Shown one piece after another: positions 61,789 through 64,000 of a stretch of 64,000 nucleotides of DNA. Below the pieces are notes generated by a model. It had not been told where the DNA came from. It was given only the letters and a program-made list of their open reading frames with translations, and ran no database searches. Position 1 is the first letter of the stretch. The number at the start of each line of letters is the position of its first letter. Source of the DNA: Glossina fuscipes (Eukaryota; Arthropoda; Insecta; Diptera; Glossinidae); assembly GCF_014805625.2 (NCBI RefSeq), contig NW_023998417.1, positions 15,240,885 to 15,304,884 of the forward strand, in the 5' to 3' direction. The translations under genes were made by a program, and so were the position numbers.

Positions 61789-61923
61789 CATTTGCATAGC
61801 ATATTAAAATATTTTTACTTTCATCTGCTAGTTATCACACGACTGCAGTTTTCCTATTTTTTATACAGTGATGATAACTTTGACTGCGATACGAACGCCT
61901 CGCTGGATTTATTTATATCTTGA
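54089..61923 (+). CDS. Putative four-exon small protein with a GC-AG intron
   Basis: Not recognised. Exon 1 is 54089-54136, ATG to a GTGAGT donor, 16 codons, phase 0. Exon 2 is 54690-54797, a long T tract and CAACAG before it and GTAAGA after it, 36 codons including MNDVKDIKHE. Exon 3 is 56102-56193, acceptor CCTCCTTTCAG and donor AG|GCAAGT, the usual form of a GC donor, 30 codons plus two bases including RDPRPARPP. Exon 4 is 61869-61923, acceptor TATTTTTTATACAG, whose first base completes the split codon, then an acidic end and TGA. The phases agree and give 100 residues: basic middle, acidic C-terminus, no membrane segment. Exons 2 and 3 look the most coding; 1 and 4 are short and could be chance. 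A nearby ATG-bearing segment (57820-57830, donor GTGAGT) has the same exit phase as exon 3 and could be an alternative start. Confidence 0.28.
55407..55426. repeat. A-homopolymer run
   Basis: About 20 A within the second intron of the putative four-exon gene. No element was identified next to it. Confidence 0.7.
57353..57392 (+). repeat. 8-bp tandem repeat, five units
   Basis: Two units of GCAACGGT followed by three of GCAACAGT, perfectly in register. The unit is not a multiple of three, so it is unlikely to be coding. Confidence 0.85.
57900..57940 (+). repeat. (TTG)n opa-type microsatellite
   Basis: TTG units with interspersed CTG. On the minus strand this is the CAA/CAG repeat that encodes glutamine in many fly proteins. 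No supporting gene was recognised here. Confidence 0.85.
59414..59442 (+). repeat. (CAGCAT)n hexanucleotide repeat
   Basis: About four CAGCAT units inside a 68-codon open stretch (59305-59508), where they read Ala-Ser repeated. That stretch has no convincing start or acceptor, so coding is unproven. Confidence 0.7.
59685..59821 (+). CDS. Putative terminal exon, lysine-rich
   Basis: Not recognised. An acceptor ending TTTTATGCAG at 59684 is followed by two bases and 44 codons to a TGA. The product is strongly basic in the middle (KRKAKRKRK) and acidic at the end (PETEPGD), as in some nuclear proteins. The entry phase needs a preceding exon ending one base into a codon. The putative exon 3 at 56102 does not fit that. 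An AATAAA at 60032 and an A-run follow. Confidence 0.25.
60032..60055 (+). terminator. Poly(A) signal followed by a genomic A-run
   Basis: AATAAA at 60032-60037, then 13 A at 60043-60055. This could be the 3' end of a + strand transcript such as one ending with the exon at 59685, or the scar of a retroposed poly(A) tail. Confidence 0.3.
61671..61694. repeat. (TG)n microsatellite
   Basis: About eleven TG units, in the last intron of the putative four-exon gene. Confidence 0.85.
61748..61788. repeat. (TA)n microsatellite
   Basis: TA units interrupted once by GTA, 80 bases before the acceptor at 61868. Confidence 0.85.
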
Positions 61924-64000
61924 AGACGTTGCATTTTCCGTTGGATTTTATGGTGTAAGAAGCATAAAACTAAACATCAGCGCACACTACAAATGACGGA
62001 AATTGATAAATTGTTTTGAATAACAAATCAAGATTATTGCGTTGGTTTGTTTCATTTATTTATTTATTCTTTCTCTTTTTTGCTTCCCTTTTCGTTGCGA
62101 AAGTTATTCTTTTTCGTAACGAATGTTTTTACTCTTTTGTCATCATTACTTTATTATATATATATATCTATATACAATACTAAGCGAGCGAAGAATCGGA
62201 TTTATTTATTTGCTAATGGTACGCACGAAAAGAAAACAAATTTTCAGTTTAGTGTTAATTTAAATTTCCATAGACAGTAAAAAAGTTGCAACTGCTACTT
62301 TGTTGTTGTTTACTGTCTTAAGCAGTTCTTTGACGATGTTTTTAATAGATTCGAATTTCAACAGCGATATATTAAATTCAAACATCGTTTTTTTATAATT
62401 TGCTGAAGTAAAAGCAGACTTCATTACGATTCGTTATTGCGATATCAAGTGGGGTCGATTAATCGTTTATCTTAATGTTTCAATTATTTATAGTCGCTAC
62501 AATTCTACGATTGAGCATCGATTTATGACTTGTGACTTAGGTCCTTCATAACTGCCACTGAACATATAATATGGACGCCGTTACATTTAGTTGACCTCCC
62601 CCTCAGCACCTTAGATATGATTCTGTATGTAAATCCATTTGATTAATTATTTTTTTGCAATAGTGTTTCGCAGTTATAGAGAAAGATGATGAAATGCAAG
62701 AACACGCAAACGAAGATGTGAAGAATGAATAAAAATCAATAGAAATTTCTGTTGCACTTTAAGCACAGGAATAAAAAAAATGATATTTTTTCTAGACAAC
62801 AGAGTACATAGAGCTAATTGAGTTATGTGTTCGCATCTGTCAACAAATAACCCAAGAATGATAGAAGTTTATTTTATTTCCGCTGCAAAAAGTTTGCATT
62901 TTTCTTGACACTGCGAAGGGCCTGACTTGCTGCAATTATTTAATTAGTTTCCACGCGTGCCTACGTCAGTACAATAAATCAATCATTCATGTATTACTCA
63001 TAAGCATCCTTACATAATAACTCATATCATGCATACGTACAGACGAAATCAATAATCAATTCATTTATTTCATTTATTGCAGGAATATATATATTTTATT
63101 ACACAGCAATTAATTGTAAGTATTTTTATATCGATGCAATGGGCGGGCATGCGGGTATCTTCATTTTGGCGAAACGCTTGCAAGACTCCGACACAAGCTA
63201 ATTGACTGTACAATACTATAGCAAATTTAATTAATGCCACCTGCTTTAGTCAGATTTTTCTCTCGAGTGATCTTTGGATGTGTTATAAACCAAGTTAAGA
63301 GCTTAATAGAAAATTTATTACATTTCGCAATTACTTTAGCGTGTCCGTCAAATATTTCGAAGCCAACTGATCAATGTGCACCATCAGTAAGAAGTTTCCG
63401 ATCAGCAAGAAATTCTGAGTCAATCTAATATTGTCCGTCGATGCGTCCATTTTGTGCCTACAGCAAATGTGAAAGGAAAAGGTTTCTCAGCGATGGCTCA
63501 ATCAATCAAAATCAAATTCATAATAGACATCAATTAACATATAATATGAGTTCATAGCACACGTTCGCAAAGTGTCCAATCGTTGTAAAATATTCGTATG
63601 TTAAATCTTTCCAAAGCCTTTCAATTAACCCATCTGCTGATATAAAAGTTCTCACAAATATACCCCTATATAAGTTTCTTTGTTAATACTTGCATATTAA
63701 GAAGAAGAAAATAAAAAATGTTTTTCGAAGACAGACCTATAAATAAATTTTATGTCGCCCATGTGAGCTTATTAAAGTGTACCATGACGCTAGAATAAAA
63801 ACGCACTTAAAATTCGTGCACATGTAGCAGCAGTTAGTTTAATTTATAATAAAAACATTTTCCTGTCGTATTTTCTTTCATAATTGTCTGCAGCTTCAGC
63901 ATTTAGTGTTTTAATAATACGTCCTTGCATGCATTCCAACGTAGAACACCAGCACACCTCTATTGCTGTAAATTGTCGTTATTATTGCAAAAAGGCGAAA
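61924..64000. other. Downstream region, no gene recognised
   Basis: AT-rich sequence. AATAAA hexamers at about 62727 and 62771 could end a transcript carrying the exon at 61869. A 33-base segment at 63083-63115 between a good acceptor (TTTATTGCAG) and a GTAAGT donor is discussed as a possible microexon. Otherwise I see nothing. Confidence 0.45.

Overview
The window looks like nuclear DNA of a higher dipteran, most likely a true fruit fly (Tephritidae). It is AT-rich, has many (TA)n, (TAC)n and opa-type (CAG/TTG)n microsatellites, has short introns of 55-100 bases, and its two recognisable proteins are fly-like. The species-level guess is inference. There is no sign of prokaryotic organisation, CRISPR arrays or operons.

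Two genes are clear, both on the + strand. A three-exon peroxiredoxin-5 gene lies at 1499-2374. It keeps the peroxidatic and resolving cysteines, but His replaces the proline of the PxxxTxxC active-site signature. A thirteen-exon calnexin gene lies at 41532-46465, with signal peptide, lectin domain, four-plus-four P-domain repeats, transmembrane segment, acidic cytosolic tail and basic C-terminus. A splice acceptor at 41500 just before its start codon implies an upstream non-coding exon. An ERSE-like element and two minisatellites (36- and 40-base units) lie in the 1.4 kb before it.

The calnexin gene is the most interesting part of the window. It carries two successive transmembrane exons (44359-44484 and 44587-44706) and two successive acidic-tail exons (44806-45051 and 45293-45508). 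All are in phase 0, so mutually exclusive splicing could give several membrane-anchor and tail combinations. The first transmembrane exon ends at a very poor splice donor and reads into a stop four codons later, so it may be an alternative last exon giving a tail-less calnexin.

The remaining ~57 kb is poor in genes. I found several weakly supported coding candidates by pairing splice sites with open frames: a four-exon ~100-residue frame across 54089-61923 with a GC-AG intron, a two-exon minus-strand frame at 4025-4401, single-exon frames at 9512-9754 and 20593-20799, and a two-exon frame at 5798-6810. None matches a family I recognise. In AT-rich DNA of this length, frames of 50-60 codons also occur by chance, so their confidences are low. 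The remainder holds microsatellites, homopolymer runs, possible tRNA-derived SINE remnants and otherwise featureless AT-rich sequence that may be introns of larger genes.
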